NCBI RefSeq assembly: GCF_030012525.1
Contig: NZ_CP124855.1
Coordinates: forward strand, 1,550,001-1,614,000
Direction of reading: 5' to 3'
From: Chryseobacterium gotjawalense
GTDB lineage: Bacteria; Bacteroidota; Bacteroidia; Flavobacteriales; Weeksellaceae
Length of the DNA: 64,000 nt
The translations under genes were made by a program, and so were the position numbers. Positions 1-9,101 of the stretch are shown here, one piece after another (the stretch's first letter is position 1; every line of letters starts with the position of its first letter). The notes under the pieces are model-generated. The model was given only the letters and a program-made list of their open reading frames with translations, was not told where the DNA came from and ran no database searches.

Positions 1-104
1 GCATCGAGATTGATGATTTTAGAATCCGGATGATTCTTTACAAATTCACGAACGACGTGAGATCCGATAAACCCGGCTCCACCGGTGATGATTATGTTTT
101 TCAT
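1..104 (-). CDS. rfbB: dTDP-glucose 4,6-dehydratase, N-terminal fragment (cut by window edge)
   Basis: Only the first 34 codons are inside the window. They begin MKNIIITGGAGFIGSHVVRE, the nucleotide-binding GxxGxxG loop of an extended short-chain dehydrogenase. Other SDR sugar enzymes start in a similar way, but the gene lies directly downstream of rfbC on the same strand, which makes RfbB (dTDP-glucose to dTDP-4-keto-6-deoxyglucose, the step before RfbC) the best reading. The start is the ATG at 102-104. A 124-base spacer with an octamer repeat separates it from rfbC. The catalytic YxxxK lies outside the window, so the assignment is by context. Confidence 0.75.
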   Translation of the reverse strand, partial: MKNIIITGGAGFIGSHVVREFVKNHPDSKIINLD

Positions 105-120
105 AGAAATTGAATGCTTA

Positions 121-195
121 GTATTTGAGTGTTTGGGTGTTTGGGTGTTTGAGTATTTGAGTATTTGAGTATTTGAGTATTTGAGTATTTGAGTT
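121..195. repeat. 8-bp tandem repeat (GTATTTGA, nine copies) upstream of rfbB
   Basis: Nine head-to-tail copies of an octamer run from 121 to 192. Six copies are GTATTTGA and three central ones are variants (GTGTTTGG twice, GTGTTTGA), followed by a partial copy. The array fills most of the rfbC-rfbB spacer and ends 17 bases before the rfbB start codon. Such arrays can change copy number by slippage; any effect on rfbB expression is inference. Confidence 0.9.
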
Positions 196-228
196 AAACG
201 TTTAAATTAATTCAAAAATACTGAAATC

Positions 229-774
229 TTAAAAATTCATTTCTGCAAAGGTCGGCAAATTTTGGTCTTTTTCAGAAAGAATGATTGCGTCCTTGGGAAG
301 TTTCCAGTCGATATTCAAATCTTTATCATTCCAGATGACACTTCCTTCGGATTCTTTATCATAGAAATTATCGCACTTGTAGGAGAATATGGCAGTTTCA
401 CTTAAAACTGAAAAGCCGTGTCCAAAACCTCTTGGCACATAGAGCTGCAATTTGTTTTCAGGAGTCAATTCTACGCCGAACCATTTCCCGAAAGTGGGAG
501 AATCTTTCCGTAAATCTACGGCCACATCGAAAACCTTTCCTTCTAGACAAGAAACGAGTTTTGCCTGAGCATGTTCGCCTTTTTGCAAATGAAGTCCTCT
601 CAAAACACCGTAGGAAGATTTGGAAATGTTATCCTGCACGAAATGGCCGTTTAAGCCGGTTAATTCTTCAAATTTCTGTTCATTGAACTTTTCATAAAAA
701 TAACCGCGCTCGTCTTCAAAAACGGTGGGTTCAATGATGTAACAGTCTTTTAGGGGAGTTTCTTTAATTTTCAT
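229..774 (-). CDS. rfbC: dTDP-4-dehydrorhamnose 3,5-epimerase
   Basis: The 181-residue protein has the usual length of RfbC/RmlC, a cupin-fold epimerase acting on dTDP-4-keto-6-deoxyglucose in dTDP-L-rhamnose synthesis. The family signature RGLHLQ is present with the catalytic His62, Lys72 follows, and the YVPRGFGHGF strand (113-121) and Tyr132 fit the active site. Asp170 near the C-terminus is the His partner by analogy with known RmlC enzymes. The gene sits six bases downstream of the oxidoreductase gene and just upstream of rfbB, all on the minus strand. rmlA and rmlD are not in the window and may lie to the left. Confidence 0.95.
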   Translation of the reverse strand: MKIKETPLKDCYIIEPTVFEDERGYFYEKFNEQKFEELTGLNGHFVQDNISKSSYGVLRGLHLQKGEHAQAKLVSCLEGKVFDVAVDLRKDSPTFGKWFGVELTPENKLQLYVPRGFGHGFSVLSETAIFSYKCDNFYDKESEGSVIWNDKDLNIDWKLPKDAIILSEKDQNLPTFAEMNF

Positions 775-780
775 CTGGCT

Positions 781-1791
781 TTAATTTGAGGAATAAATAT
801 TTTCTATCATTTTCAGTACTTTCACACTGTCGTCTGTGGTTGTTTGAATTTCTTTTCCGTGGCGTAAAAAATCGATTACATTCCTGTACAGATGCTGGTG
901 ATTCTGGGCAGAACCTTTAAAGCTTCCGTAATCATTGGCTCCGTTCGTTGCAGGTAATTCGGGTGCGGTATAATCTTTAATTATGCATTTTTCCACATGG
1001 TTCATGTATTGTCCGCCCACTTTCACAGAACCGTTTTCGGCAATAATGGTGAGGGAACTTTCCAGATTTTCATTCCACACGGAAGTCGAAAAGGTAAAAC
1101 TCCCCATACCTCCGGAGGCGAAATCAAAAGTGATGATGCCGCTGTCTTCAAACTCCGTTAAATGAGAATGGTTGAAGTCGGCAAATTTGGATTTGATATT
1201 GGTAATATCGCCAAAAAGCCAGAACATAATATCCAGATAATGGGAAAACTGCGTATAAAGCGTCCCGCCATCCATATTTTTGGTTCCGCGCCATGAGCCT
1301 TTTGCATAATAATGTTCGTTTCTGTTCCAGAAACAAGCAATCTGCACCATAAATAAATTCCCTAAAATTTCGGATTCAATTAAATCTTTCAACCACAAGG
1401 CCGGTGGCGAAAACCGATTTTGCATGACCGGGAAAATATGAACGCCGTGTTGAACTGCCACCTGTTCCAACAATTCTACTTGAGCCGACTGCAGCGCAAT
1501 CGGTTTTTCGATAATAACACTGATGTTGTGCTCGATAATGGTTTTCGCCTGTTCAAAGTGCAGACCATTAGGGGTGCACACCGCAATCAGGTCCACCGGA
1601 AGTTGAGAATTAAAAAAGTCTTCTAAACAACTGAACCCGGGAACCCCCAAAACCTCCGCTTTCGCTCCGGTGATGAATTTCGGATCAATAAGAGCCACCA
1701 GTTCATAGGCTTCATTCCGGGCAATCATCTGTGCATGTCTTCTGCCAATATGCCCGTAACCGAGTACGGCTGCTTTTAGTGTATTTTCCAT
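781..1791 (-). CDS. Gfo/Idh/MocA-family NAD(P)-dependent sugar oxidoreductase
   Basis: The 336-residue protein opens with the dinucleotide-binding loop GYGHIG (11-16) and carries the family EKP motif at 95-97, where the Lys is normally catalytic. A WRGTKNMDGGTLYTQFSHYLD stretch and a QNRFSPP stretch resemble the WbpB/WlbA subgroup, which oxidises UDP-N-acetylglucosaminuronic acid at C3. That substrate is only a suggestion, because no UDP-GlcNAc 6-dehydrogenase is visible here. It is tightly linked to rfbC (six-base spacing). A 202-base spacer separates it from the upstream WecA-like gene, so a promoter could lie there, although none was recognised. Confidence 0.85.
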   Translation of the reverse strand: MENTLKAAVLGYGHIGRRHAQMIARNEAYELVALIDPKFITGAKAEVLGVPGFSCLEDFFNSQLPVDLIAVCTPNGLHFEQAKTIIEHNISVIIEKPIALQSAQVELLEQVAVQHGVHIFPVMQNRFSPPALWLKDLIESEILGNLFMVQIACFWNRNEHYYAKGSWRGTKNMDGGTLYTQFSHYLDIMFWLFGDITNIKSKFADFNHSHLTEFEDSGIITFDFASGGMGSFTFSTSVWNENLESSLTIIAENGSVKVGGQYMNHVEKCIIKDYTAPELPATNGANDYGSFKGSAQNHQHLYRNVIDFLRHGKEIQTTTDDSVKVLKMIENIYSSN

Positions 1792-1993
1792 TAATAGTCA
1801 GCCTCAAATTTACAAATAAATTTTGTTTAATTCCAGTTTATCCTTTACAAGGACAAAAATAATCATTTTTACCGAAAAGGCCTTATTGAATTCAACCTAT
1901 ACTTTCTAAAATGAATTTTTATATCACATTTTAAGTCTCTGATCTGTCATGTGTCAGTCTCTTTGATCCATCATCTATTATATCTATCCCGGA

Positions 1994-2986
1994 TTACTTC
2001 GAAGAAATCTTCCTTTTCACCCAATATTTCACCATCACATAAATTACAACCGCAGGAACCAAAATCACTATAAAACTGAGCCCATCCGGAAAGTTGACAA
2101 AGACAACAACTGTATTGATGCCCAATTGAAGGAGTGCATAGAACCAACTTATTTTAAGATGAGAGACCTTCAGGTCGTTGGCGAAAAGCTGATACAGATG
2201 CCGTCGATGCGCATCGAAAATATTCTCTTTTAACCTTAGCCTTTCAATAATGGTAAGAATTGCATCTGCACCATACACCGTGAGAAAAAGAATCCACTTC
2301 AGTTCGCCAGTCTTTAGCATTAATAAAGCCAACAGGGCAATTACCCAAAAAGCGATACCCATGCTGCCGATGTCACCCAGGAAACACTTGGCTTTTTTTC
2401 GGAAATTAAAAAAAAGAAATACCAAACAGGCTAACATCGGATAAATGATGAAATCCTCTGCTACAAAAGCAGTCACATAGTAATTAACATACCATAATGA
2501 CCCCAAAACTACCAGACTGTACATTCCTGACATGCCATTAATTCCATCCATAAAATTATAGGCATTCAAAATACCGATAATCAAGATATAAAATACCGGC
2601 GTCATCCACCAGGGAAATAACTGAAATGCATTAAGAAAGCAAAGCAGCAAAGTCACGGCAATGAAATGAAATATCAGCCGAATTTTACTGGACAAATCGA
2701 TGACGTCATCAATAAAACTTATGGCACAGATCATCAGTAGACCTGCTCCAAAAATCCAGAAATTAGGTTCTACAGAAGGAAGGAATAAGCGGTAATCATT
2801 CCGTACAATTGTGGAGCCCATCAATAACAAATAGGCAAACAGAAAGATAATCCCCCCTCCACGTAAGGTAATTTCGGTATGGGCACTTCGGTGATTGGGT
2901 TTGTCGATGATATTGTAGTAGTTGGCAACTTTGAAATAAACCAAAATAAGGGCAAACAAAATAAAACTGGTAATAAAATACTGCAT
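1994..2986 (-). CDS. WecA/MraY-family polyprenyl-phosphate sugar-1-phosphate transferase
   Basis: This 330-residue multi-span membrane protein carries the family hallmarks in order: DKPNHRSAHT near residue 28, the acidic pair DD at 93-94, NAYNFMDGIN at 141-150, GD at 204-205 in a cytoplasmic loop, and a late HRRHLYQ motif. Family members transfer GlcNAc-1-P or a related sugar-1-P (for example QuiNAc or FucNAc in WbpL) to undecaprenyl phosphate, starting a repeat unit at the inner membrane. It is the second initiating enzyme of the locus, besides the PglC-like protein at 33.5-34.1 kb. It lies at the distal end of the locus, after the glycosyltransferase genes. Confidence 0.9.
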   Translation of the reverse strand: MQYFITSFILFALILVYFKVANYYNIIDKPNHRSAHTEITLRGGGIIFLFAYLLLMGSTIVRNDYRLFLPSVEPNFWIFGAGLLMICAISFIDDVIDLSSKIRLIFHFIAVTLLLCFLNAFQLFPWWMTPVFYILIIGILNAYNFMDGINGMSGMYSLVVLGSLWYVNYYVTAFVAEDFIIYPMLACLVFLFFNFRKKAKCFLGDIGSMGIAFWVIALLALLMLKTGELKWILFLTVYGADAILTIIERLRLKENIFDAHRRHLYQLFANDLKVSHLKISWFYALLQLGINTVVVFVNFPDGLSFIVILVPAVVIYVMVKYWVKRKISSK

Positions 2987-3010
2987 GTAGAATTTCTCTT
3001 TAAATTATAT

Positions 3011-4045
3011 TCAAAATCTATCGTTGATCCAAATGTTCGACTCTTTTTCAAAAAAGAGACAATTGAGCCAACCGGTAAGTGAGGCCCGTTCATATAAATC
3101 CATTGATATTTCCTGGTAGTCGTTCATAAAAAACCCCTCGTTCAAGACGATGTTTTTTCTGTCAATAATAAAAATATTTACCGGATTATAAAAGGAATAT
3201 TTGATGACTTCCTGATTTGTTGTAATTAATTTTTTTCCGGCTCCTATGGCTTCAAAAACCCTGAGCGTCAAACCGCTCTGTGAGGGATGGTTCACGTCTA
3301 AAATAACATTAGACTCATCATACCACCTCACAATATCACTGGCACTTAAACTTTTAAAACTCAATTTTTTAATATCAAACTGCAAAAAGGTTTTATCCAA
3401 TTTCCTCTTTAAATAATACACTATTTTGTTAGGTATATAATAATAATAGTAAGTCCGCAATCCTTTGCTCAGGCACCAATCATTAACCTCCCGGGTAATT
3501 CTGTACCGGTCTGAATGAGCGGTTCCTAAAAAAATCAGATCAAATTTTTTATTTGTGCAGGAATTCCGGATCTTCCTGTAATCATCGAGAAAAAACAAAG
3601 GTCTGAAATTTAAACCATACGCTGCCGCATCTTCTGCATCAAAAGAAAATTTTCTGTCGAAAAGATCGATTATTTTTTCGGGATGTCTGTTGTTTTTGAA
3701 AGAGTCCCAGGTATAAAATATTTTTATACAATCAGGCATTTGCTGTGTTAATTTCTCTAAAAAAAAGGCGGGCATCACCTCACCCTTATTCACCAGTAAA
3801 TAATCAAAATGTTGATTTTTTATGTGCTCAAATACCTTATGATAATACCGGTCGATCTTACACTGATACCAACTCTTTTTGACACGGATAATCCCCTTAG
3901 CCCAAATACTGTTGGCAGGTCTTTCATCAAAATACAGTACGGTGGCACCCAATTCTTCCAACTTAGCTTGAATTTTTTTTTCCAAATCAAAAGTCTGCAC
4001 AGAGAAGAACAGAATTTTTTTTCCAAAAAATTTATTTTGATTCAT
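3011..4045 (-). CDS. CgeB-like glycosyltransferase (GT-B fold)
   Basis: The 344-residue soluble protein has the layout of CgeB-like family-1 glycosyltransferases. An N-terminal Rossmann half begins KILFFSVQTFD, a central FLGTAHSDRYR segment follows, and the C-terminal nucleotide-sugar half contains LTLRVFEAIGAGKKLIT with the conserved Glu. It would add one sugar to the lipid-linked repeat unit on the cytoplasmic side; donor and acceptor cannot be read from sequence. It lies 24 bases from the WecA-like gene and six bases from the upstream epimerase gene, so co-transcription is likely. Confidence 0.75.
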   Translation of the reverse strand: MNQNKFFGKKILFFSVQTFDLEKKIQAKLEELGATVLYFDERPANSIWAKGIIRVKKSWYQCKIDRYYHKVFEHIKNQHFDYLLVNKGEVMPAFFLEKLTQQMPDCIKIFYTWDSFKNNRHPEKIIDLFDRKFSFDAEDAAAYGLNFRPLFFLDDYRKIRNSCTNKKFDLIFLGTAHSDRYRITREVNDWCLSKGLRTYYYYYIPNKIVYYLKRKLDKTFLQFDIKKLSFKSLSASDIVRWYDESNVILDVNHPSQSGLTLRVFEAIGAGKKLITTNQEVIKYSFYNPVNIFIIDRKNIVLNEGFFMNDYQEISMDLYERASLTGWLNCLFFEKESNIWINDRF

Positions 4046-4051
4046 TTCCCT

Positions 4052-5188
4052 TTATTTATACAATCCTTTTTTCTTCATCTCCTCCAGAGAGTAGCTGAGC
4101 TTATCCTCGTGAATTTCCTGTTCCAAAACCCAGTCGGTAAACTGCTTAATCCCTTTTTCAAAACTTACCTTAGGGATAAAGCCTAATTTGGAATTGATTT
4201 TTGATAAATCTGCAAAATTATGACGGATATCTCCCATTCTGTAATTACCTGAGGTGTCTATGGGAACCTGCAGTCCGAAATTTTCACAGAGCATTTCAGC
4301 CACGCACCGTATGTTGGTGGCAACACCAGCCCCTACATTAAACACATTATTATTGGCTTCGACTTTTTCCAGGCCTAACAGCGTCGCCTCCACTGCATCA
4401 TCAATATAGACAAAATCCCGGCTTTCTTTTCCATCTTCAAAGATATTGATAGCGTTGCCATTTTTAATCCGCGTAGAGAAAATTGAAAGTATGCCCGTAT
4501 AGGGATTGGTCAAAGACTGACCTGGACCATAAACATTCTGATAACGCAAAGACACGCCGGCAATACCTACCGTGGGACACACGGTCATCACCAGCTGTTC
4601 CTGCGTCTGTTTGGTAATTCCATAAACCGAAGAGGGATGAATTTTTGACTCCTCACAGGTGGGCAGGACTTCCAACAGTTGATCATCATGATACTTAACT
4701 TCGAAATCGCCTTGCTGCATCCTTTCATCCTTCCTGTGGTCTGGATATACGATGCCCAGTTCAGGGTGGCGGTATTTGCCTTCCCCATAAATGGAGCGGG
4801 AAGAAGCGACCACAACCTTCTTTACTTTATAATTACCGTTGACAAGCAAATCGAGCATTAAGGAAGTACCTGCGATATTCACCTCCGTATATTTTTCCAC
4901 CTCGTACATCGATTGGCCTGTGCCTGTTTCTGCAGCCAAATGTATGACAGCATCCTGGTCTGGTAAAACCTTCTGCCAGTCTTCTTTATGCGTTACGGAC
5001 CCTTGAATAAATCTCACCTTGTCCTTAATATTGCGGTAAAGGGGCGATGATTGATTAGGATTACAGCCATGAACCTGTGGGGACAAGCTGTCCAGAACAG
5101 TTACATTATAGCCTTTATTGAGGAGTTCGAGCGCCAGATTCGATCCTATAAATCCTGCCCCTCCTGTTATGAGTATATTTTTCATCAT
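4052..5188 (-). CDS. NAD-dependent epimerase/dehydratase (extended SDR), possible dTDP-L-rhamnose 4-epimerase-like enzyme
   Basis: The 378-residue protein has the NAD loop GGAGFIGSN (9-17) and the catalytic pair Tyr189/Lys193 in SSVYGITK. The NVYGPGQSLTNPYTGIL segment and the DFVYIDD strand are typical of sugar-nucleotide 4-epimerases. A long insertion between residues 135 and 185 with the paired TCEE segment recalls the dTDP-L-rhamnose 4-epimerase subgroup, which would fit the rfb genes nearby, but the substrate is not proven. The ATG at 5188 is followed at once by a second ATG. It lies 28 bases from the upstream acetyltransferase gene. Confidence 0.8.
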   Translation of the reverse strand: MMKNILITGGAGFIGSNLALELLNKGYNVTVLDSLSPQVHGCNPNQSSPLYRNIKDKVRFIQGSVTHKEDWQKVLPDQDAVIHLAAETGTGQSMYEVEKYTEVNIAGTSLMLDLLVNGNYKVKKVVVASSRSIYGEGKYRHPELGIVYPDHRKDERMQQGDFEVKYHDDQLLEVLPTCEESKIHPSSVYGITKQTQEQLVMTVCPTVGIAGVSLRYQNVYGPGQSLTNPYTGILSIFSTRIKNGNAINIFEDGKESRDFVYIDDAVEATLLGLEKVEANNNVFNVGAGVATNIRCVAEMLCENFGLQVPIDTSGNYRMGDIRHNFADLSKINSKLGFIPKVSFEKGIKQFTDWVLEQEIHEDKLSYSLEEMKKKGLYK

Positions 5189-5216
5189 TTATTTTAATCA
5201 ACATCCACTGATTCCG

Positions 5217-5816
5217 CTATATTTTCTCCCAAATTTTGGTAACAAAGTTAAACTTTTTTATTGGCTTAGCAGGCGATCCTACTGCAATAACGTTGGGAGG
5301 AATACTTTTGGAAACCACAGAATTCGCACCAATAATACTGCCTGTTCCGATAGTAACGCCCGGCAAAACAGACACCATCTCACCGATCCATACATTATCT
5401 TCAATCACGACAGGCTTCGAAAATAAATGCCGCTGACTTGGGACTGATGCAGGATGACTGTCGTGCTGGTTTCCGCCATAACTTCCGTGAGCGCAGTCCG
5501 AAATATAAATTTTACTCGCCAACAGCACGTTATCACCAATACGCACCGATTCCGTTGCAGTGATATGAACATAATCATTCATCTGGAAGTTTCTGCCGAA
5601 ATACAGCACTTTTTCATCGCGGTTGGGATAAGCCTCAATCCTGCAACCTGAACCGGTAGTAAACCCTTCAGAGACGTGAATGAACCTTATGCCACGCACG
5701 TCAATGGGAAACCTAATCAATCTCGCTTTGGGAAACAGCAGTTTTGTTCTTATTAGATTAAAAAACATCACCACAGTTCCCCACAGCCCGTACCTTCTTA
5801 GAATACTACTCTTCAT
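5217..5816 (-). CDS. WbbJ/WcaF-like sugar O-acetyltransferase (left-handed beta-helix)
   Basis: The 199-residue protein is built of hexapeptide repeats (VRIGDNVLLASK, VVIEDNVWIGEMVSVLPG, VTIGTGSIIGANSVV), giving a left-handed parallel beta-helix that binds acetyl-CoA as a trimer. His110 in SDCAHGSY is the expected catalytic histidine. It ends with the AVGSPAKPIKKF hook typical of colanic-acid and LPS acetyltransferases. It is clearly paralogous to the gene at 13564-14178, matching from the RLIR-P segment to the IW tail. It overlaps the upstream GT4 gene by 11 bases. Likely role: O-acetylation of a repeat-unit sugar. Confidence 0.9.
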   Translation of the reverse strand: MKSSILRRYGLWGTVVMFFNLIRTKLLFPKARLIRFPIDVRGIRFIHVSEGFTTGSGCRIEAYPNRDEKVLYFGRNFQMNDYVHITATESVRIGDNVLLASKIYISDCAHGSYGGNQHDSHPASVPSQRHLFSKPVVIEDNVWIGEMVSVLPGVTIGTGSIIGANSVVSKSIPPNVIAVGSPAKPIKKFNFVTKIWEKI

Positions 5817-6894
5817 ATAAATCTTTGTAAAAATTTAAATACTCCTCACTTGTTTTATCCCAACTGAACTTTGCGCTCTGCAAAATCCCTTTTTTGATTA
5901 ACTCCTGTCTAAAATCGTGCTCCTCTAAATGTTTTATGGCTTTCCCAATCTTTTCTGGTGCTATATCGCCAATCAATATAGCGGCATCCCCTGCCACTTC
6001 CGGAATAGAAGAGCTATGATTTGCAATCACCGGGCAGTGTGTTTTCATCGCTTCTAAAATGGGAATGCCAAACCCTTCATAGGAAGAGGGATACAAAAGA
6101 GCAAATGCCTTATTATAAAGCAAATTTAACTTACTATTCTTCAGTCCTGAAAGCACGGTATAGCCAGAACCAAGATACTTTTCCACTAAACTATTTTCGG
6201 TACTGCTCAAAGGTTCACCCACGATTACGAACTGATAATCTTTTATACATTCCTGCATGCCCTTTACAGCAATATCAAAATTTTTATAATGCGACCGGTG
6301 TCCTACATACAGTACATATTTACCATTTTGTAACGCTTTAAAACGGCGATCTTTTAAGGATATATCAAAATCATTATCGATTTTAAAATAATCATCGCTC
6401 ACGCCATTATAGATGACCCGTATTTCTTTCGTTGAGGCTTCAGGAATATAATGCAATAAATCTTTTTTCGTATTTTCAGAAATACAGATAATCCCTTTTG
6501 ATTTTCGGACCGCCTGTTTTTTCTGCTGCAGATTAATCCATCGCGCTAAGCCACTTCTGAATTTTTCAGCGGTCAGATCGTGAATGGTCGTAACATTAAT
6601 CGCATATTTAGAATTGCTGTACCGATAATAGCTTGAATGAAAAATTGTCTTATTGGATATTTTCTTAGTAAAAGGCAGATATCTCCTGATCTTTAAATTA
6701 AAAGCAGTTTCCTTTTTTACAATTTTCAGCTGGAGTTCGTTTCTAAAAAAATTCAATGAATTATTTCCATGGTCAAAAAATATACAATTTTCTTTAGAAA
6801 TAATAAATCGTTTGATCAACTCGTTCCAATATACAGAACCCCCTCCTGAACGCTGCAAAGAAAAAATGATATTATCGAAGATGATGTTGATCAT
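5806..6894 (-). CDS. Glycosyltransferase family 4 protein
   Basis: The 362-residue GT-B enzyme has the GT4 C-terminal donor-binding domain: VLYVGHRSHYKNFD near residue 192, then YPSSYEGFGIPILEAM with the E-x7-E pattern of retaining enzymes, then SIPEVAGDAAIL. Its general similarity is to mannosyl-, rhamnosyl- and other hexosyl-transferases of LPS and capsule loci. A mannose donor is plausible because manC and its isomerase are present at 24.8-26.1 kb. It overlaps both neighbours by short stretches (11 and 23 bases), a sign of tight operon packing. Confidence 0.88.
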   Translation of the reverse strand: MINIIFDNIIFSLQRSGGGSVYWNELIKRFIISKENCIFFDHGNNSLNFFRNELQLKIVKKETAFNLKIRRYLPFTKKISNKTIFHSSYYRYSNSKYAINVTTIHDLTAEKFRSGLARWINLQQKKQAVRKSKGIICISENTKKDLLHYIPEASTKEIRVIYNGVSDDYFKIDNDFDISLKDRRFKALQNGKYVLYVGHRSHYKNFDIAVKGMQECIKDYQFVIVGEPLSSTENSLVEKYLGSGYTVLSGLKNSKLNLLYNKAFALLYPSSYEGFGIPILEAMKTHCPVIANHSSSIPEVAGDAAILIGDIAPEKIGKAIKHLEEHDFRQELIKKGILQSAKFSWDKTSEEYLNFYKDLYEE

Positions 6895-8230
6895 GATGAA
6901 TTCTTAAAAAAAAATAATAAAAAAATTGAGGTAAAATTAATAAAAAGAAAGCAGTAAAAAAAAATTGATATAAGAAGGTTGCTATCTCCCCCCTGCTGAA
7001 ATCTATAATCATTGCAAAAAAAATAAAATTTAAAATCTGATTTCTATTTCTTTGAATATTTGAAATTAAATACCCAAATATTAAATAAATAAAAAAAGGC
7101 CCCAAAATACCAAAATTGATGAAAGCTTCAGAAACCGGCGTGTAAGCAAATCCTATAACCGTTCTATTTCCGTAAAATTTTCTGATAAAGGAATTGGCTA
7201 AGGATATTGGTTTATCACTGTAAATATCACGAGGAATAAAAGTCAATACTGGATAAGTAACAAAAGTTTCACCATTTTTAAATTGATAATTACTGCTTCT
7301 TAAATAATCATCTACTTCAAAACTGAGGGTAAAAAAAGGGTACACAAATTCGTTACTCGTCATGGTCATTATGAAATCATTCTGTTTGGATGTGTGATCG
7401 GAAAACAGATGTGCCCTTATTGTTCCTAAATAATTAAAGAATAAAACCATAAGCAGAATACCCAAAAATCCTAAAAAATTAAATTTAATTTTTTTGATAT
7501 TTACATATACCCAATAAGCTCCTAAAACAATAGGTATGAAATCTCTGCGATTTCCCGCACTCAATTGTAACAGAATATAATATATTAGAAGGACACTTAT
7601 ATAAACTAAAGTTTTCTTTGATAATTGTTTATAAAAGAATATAAAGTACAAATATATGCTGGTGATAAGTAAACCAAAGATAACATCTAATTGGCTTATG
7701 TTTTTAAACAGATCAAATCTATTACCCCCTAACATTGCGCTGGGGTTAAAAAACATTCCTATAGAAATAAAAAAATAAGATTTGTATCCTATAAGAGAGG
7801 TGAGTAAGATAAGTAATAAAGAACTATATGCTTTATTTACTCTTTTAATACTGATTTGTTCCTGGTAGGCAGTATCATACCGTATAGGTTTTTGAATTAA
7901 CCAGGTCACTATAAAGGCTGGAATTGTAAGAGCATATATTAAGGAAGCCAAATAGATATCAGCCGGCATCTCCCCTTGTATTACAGTATAAATAACCGCA
8001 TTATAAATGCCATAAAGAAATAAAAAAATAAGAAAGATAATAGCAGTATTATTGGCTAACAGTTTAGGAGAACGGTTTTCTATAACAAAAAATCCTAAAA
8101 ATAAAGAATAGACAAATAATAAAATAAGCAGCAGATCATTGGGATAAGTATACAGTAATCCGTAACCTATTATCAACAAAACAGCCTGTATAAAACCGGT
8201 TAAAACAAATATTTTCTTTAATTTGTTCAT
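6872..8230 (-). CDS. Wzy-like O-antigen/oligosaccharide repeat-unit polymerase (set A)
   Basis: The protein is about 452 residues and almost entirely membrane-spanning, with roughly a dozen hydrophobic segments and one larger periplasmic loop. That loop contains TSNEFVYPFFTLSFEVDDYL and TYPVLTFIPRDIYSDKP, as seen in the O-antigen polymerase family. Sequence is poorly conserved in this family, so the call rests on topology and position between glycosyltransferases. I chose the ATG at 8230 (MNKLKKIFVLTG), which falls just after the stop of the upstream gene at 8235; an in-frame ATG at 8269 would add 13 polar residues and a 35-base overlap. It would polymerise lipid-linked repeat units in the periplasm. 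Confidence 0.75.
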   Translation of the reverse strand: MNKLKKIFVLTGFIQAVLLIIGYGLLYTYPNDLLLILLFVYSLFLGFFVIENRSPKLLANNTAIIFLIFLFLYGIYNAVIYTVIQGEMPADIYLASLIYALTIPAFIVTWLIQKPIRYDTAYQEQISIKRVNKAYSSLLLILLTSLIGYKSYFFISIGMFFNPSAMLGGNRFDLFKNISQLDVIFGLLITSIYLYFIFFYKQLSKKTLVYISVLLIYYILLQLSAGNRRDFIPIVLGAYWVYVNIKKIKFNFLGFLGILLMVLFFNYLGTIRAHLFSDHTSKQNDFIMTMTSNEFVYPFFTLSFEVDDYLRSSNYQFKNGETFVTYPVLTFIPRDIYSDKPISLANSFIRKFYGNRTVIGFAYTPVSEAFINFGILGPFFIYLIFGYLISNIQRNRNQILNFIFFAMIIDFSRGEIATFLYQFFFTAFFLLILPQFFYYFFLRIHHDQHHLR

Positions 8231-8234
8231 TCTG

Positions 8235-9101
8235 CTAAAATAATTTCTTTTTCGAACATATTTTACCAATTTTTAAAGCAAGGACTTCAATTTTGTAATA
8301 ATCTGCATTAGAGCGATTTGTGAAAAAATAAATATAGCAGGCCATCTGAGCCATGATCAATCTTTTATAAAACTTGTAATGCAAACCATGTTTCACGCAT
8401 AGATAAGCGGTACCGCAGCGGTATTGAAAGACCCGGTTTAAAGAAGCCAAATCCCCTTTGGATAAAATAACCTGTGGATGGTAAAAATGAATTTCTGGCG
8501 TATAATAGGCTGTGTAGTCTGATTCAGTTAAAATTCTGTACAGCCAATCAAAACCTTCTTCCGCACCAAAGAAGGTTCCCGCCCCCATATTTTCATCAAA
8601 AGTGAAATGAAGGAGTACTTCCCGGTCCGCAATGACAGTCGCTTCTACAAAGCCACCAGCCATGGTTTTAGGACTTAAGAAAGAAGGTTTTTTTTGAAAA
8701 TTCAGCACACTGTCTTTTCCGTGATCATCAATACATTTTCCGAAAACCAATGCAGCAGCCGTCTTTTCTAAAACAGCAAACGCTGCTGGATACGTATTTT
8801 TAAAAACAATACAGTCATCATCTGGGAAACTTACATATTGTCCCGAAGAATGAAGCACTCCATAATTTTTGGCTTTCGACAGTCCCTTAAAATCTACCAC
8901 ATGATGTTGAACAGGCAATACACCGGCAAAACTGAGTACCAATTCCTCTAAGAAACCGGCAGGATTCTGATCGATAATTACTACTTCAAAACTGAAAGGT
9001 AAAGACGCCTTCACTATTGAATTCAACAGCAACTGCAATTCTTTCTTTCTCCCTATGGTAGGAATAATGATGGATAATTTTATAGGTTTCTCAGGAGCCA
9101 T
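8235..9101 (-). CDS. Glycosyltransferase family 2 protein
   Basis: The GT-A enzyme is 288 residues from the ATG at 9101. LSIIIPTIGRKKELQ begins the nucleotide-binding domain, and the metal/donor site is SFPDDDCIVF (a DDD motif). The middle holds GGFVEATVIADRE and an acidic stretch FGAEEGFDWLY typical of the acceptor side. An in-frame ATG at 9140 would add MEKYWSCFLKQYK but overlap the upstream gene by 61 bases; with 9101 the overlap is 22 bases. Donor and linkage unknown. It is one of two adjacent GT2 genes and the sequences differ enough to suggest different linkages. Confidence 0.88.
   Translation of the reverse strand: MAPEKPIKLSIIIPTIGRKKELQLLLNSIVKASLPFSFEVVIIDQNPAGFLEELVLSFAGVLPVQHHVVDFKGLSKAKNYGVLHSSGQYVSFPDDDCIVFKNTYPAAFAVLEKTAAALVFGKCIDDHGKDSVLNFQKKPSFLSPKTMAGGFVEATVIADREVLLHFTFDENMGAGTFFGAEEGFDWLYRILTESDYTAYYTPEIHFYHPQVILSKGDLASLNRVFQYRCGTAYLCVKHGLHYKFYKRLIMAQMACYIYFFTNRSNADYYKIEVLALKIGKICSKKKLF

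Noticed and set aside
121-195. Octamer array considered as an origin iteron or CRISPR
   Set aside because: No spacers, no replication gene nearby, and the short contiguous units fit a simple tandem repeat.
8231-8269. Longer start for the set A polymerase at 8269
   Set aside because: It adds a polar 13-residue stretch before a normal membrane-protein start and a 35-base overlap with the upstream gene.
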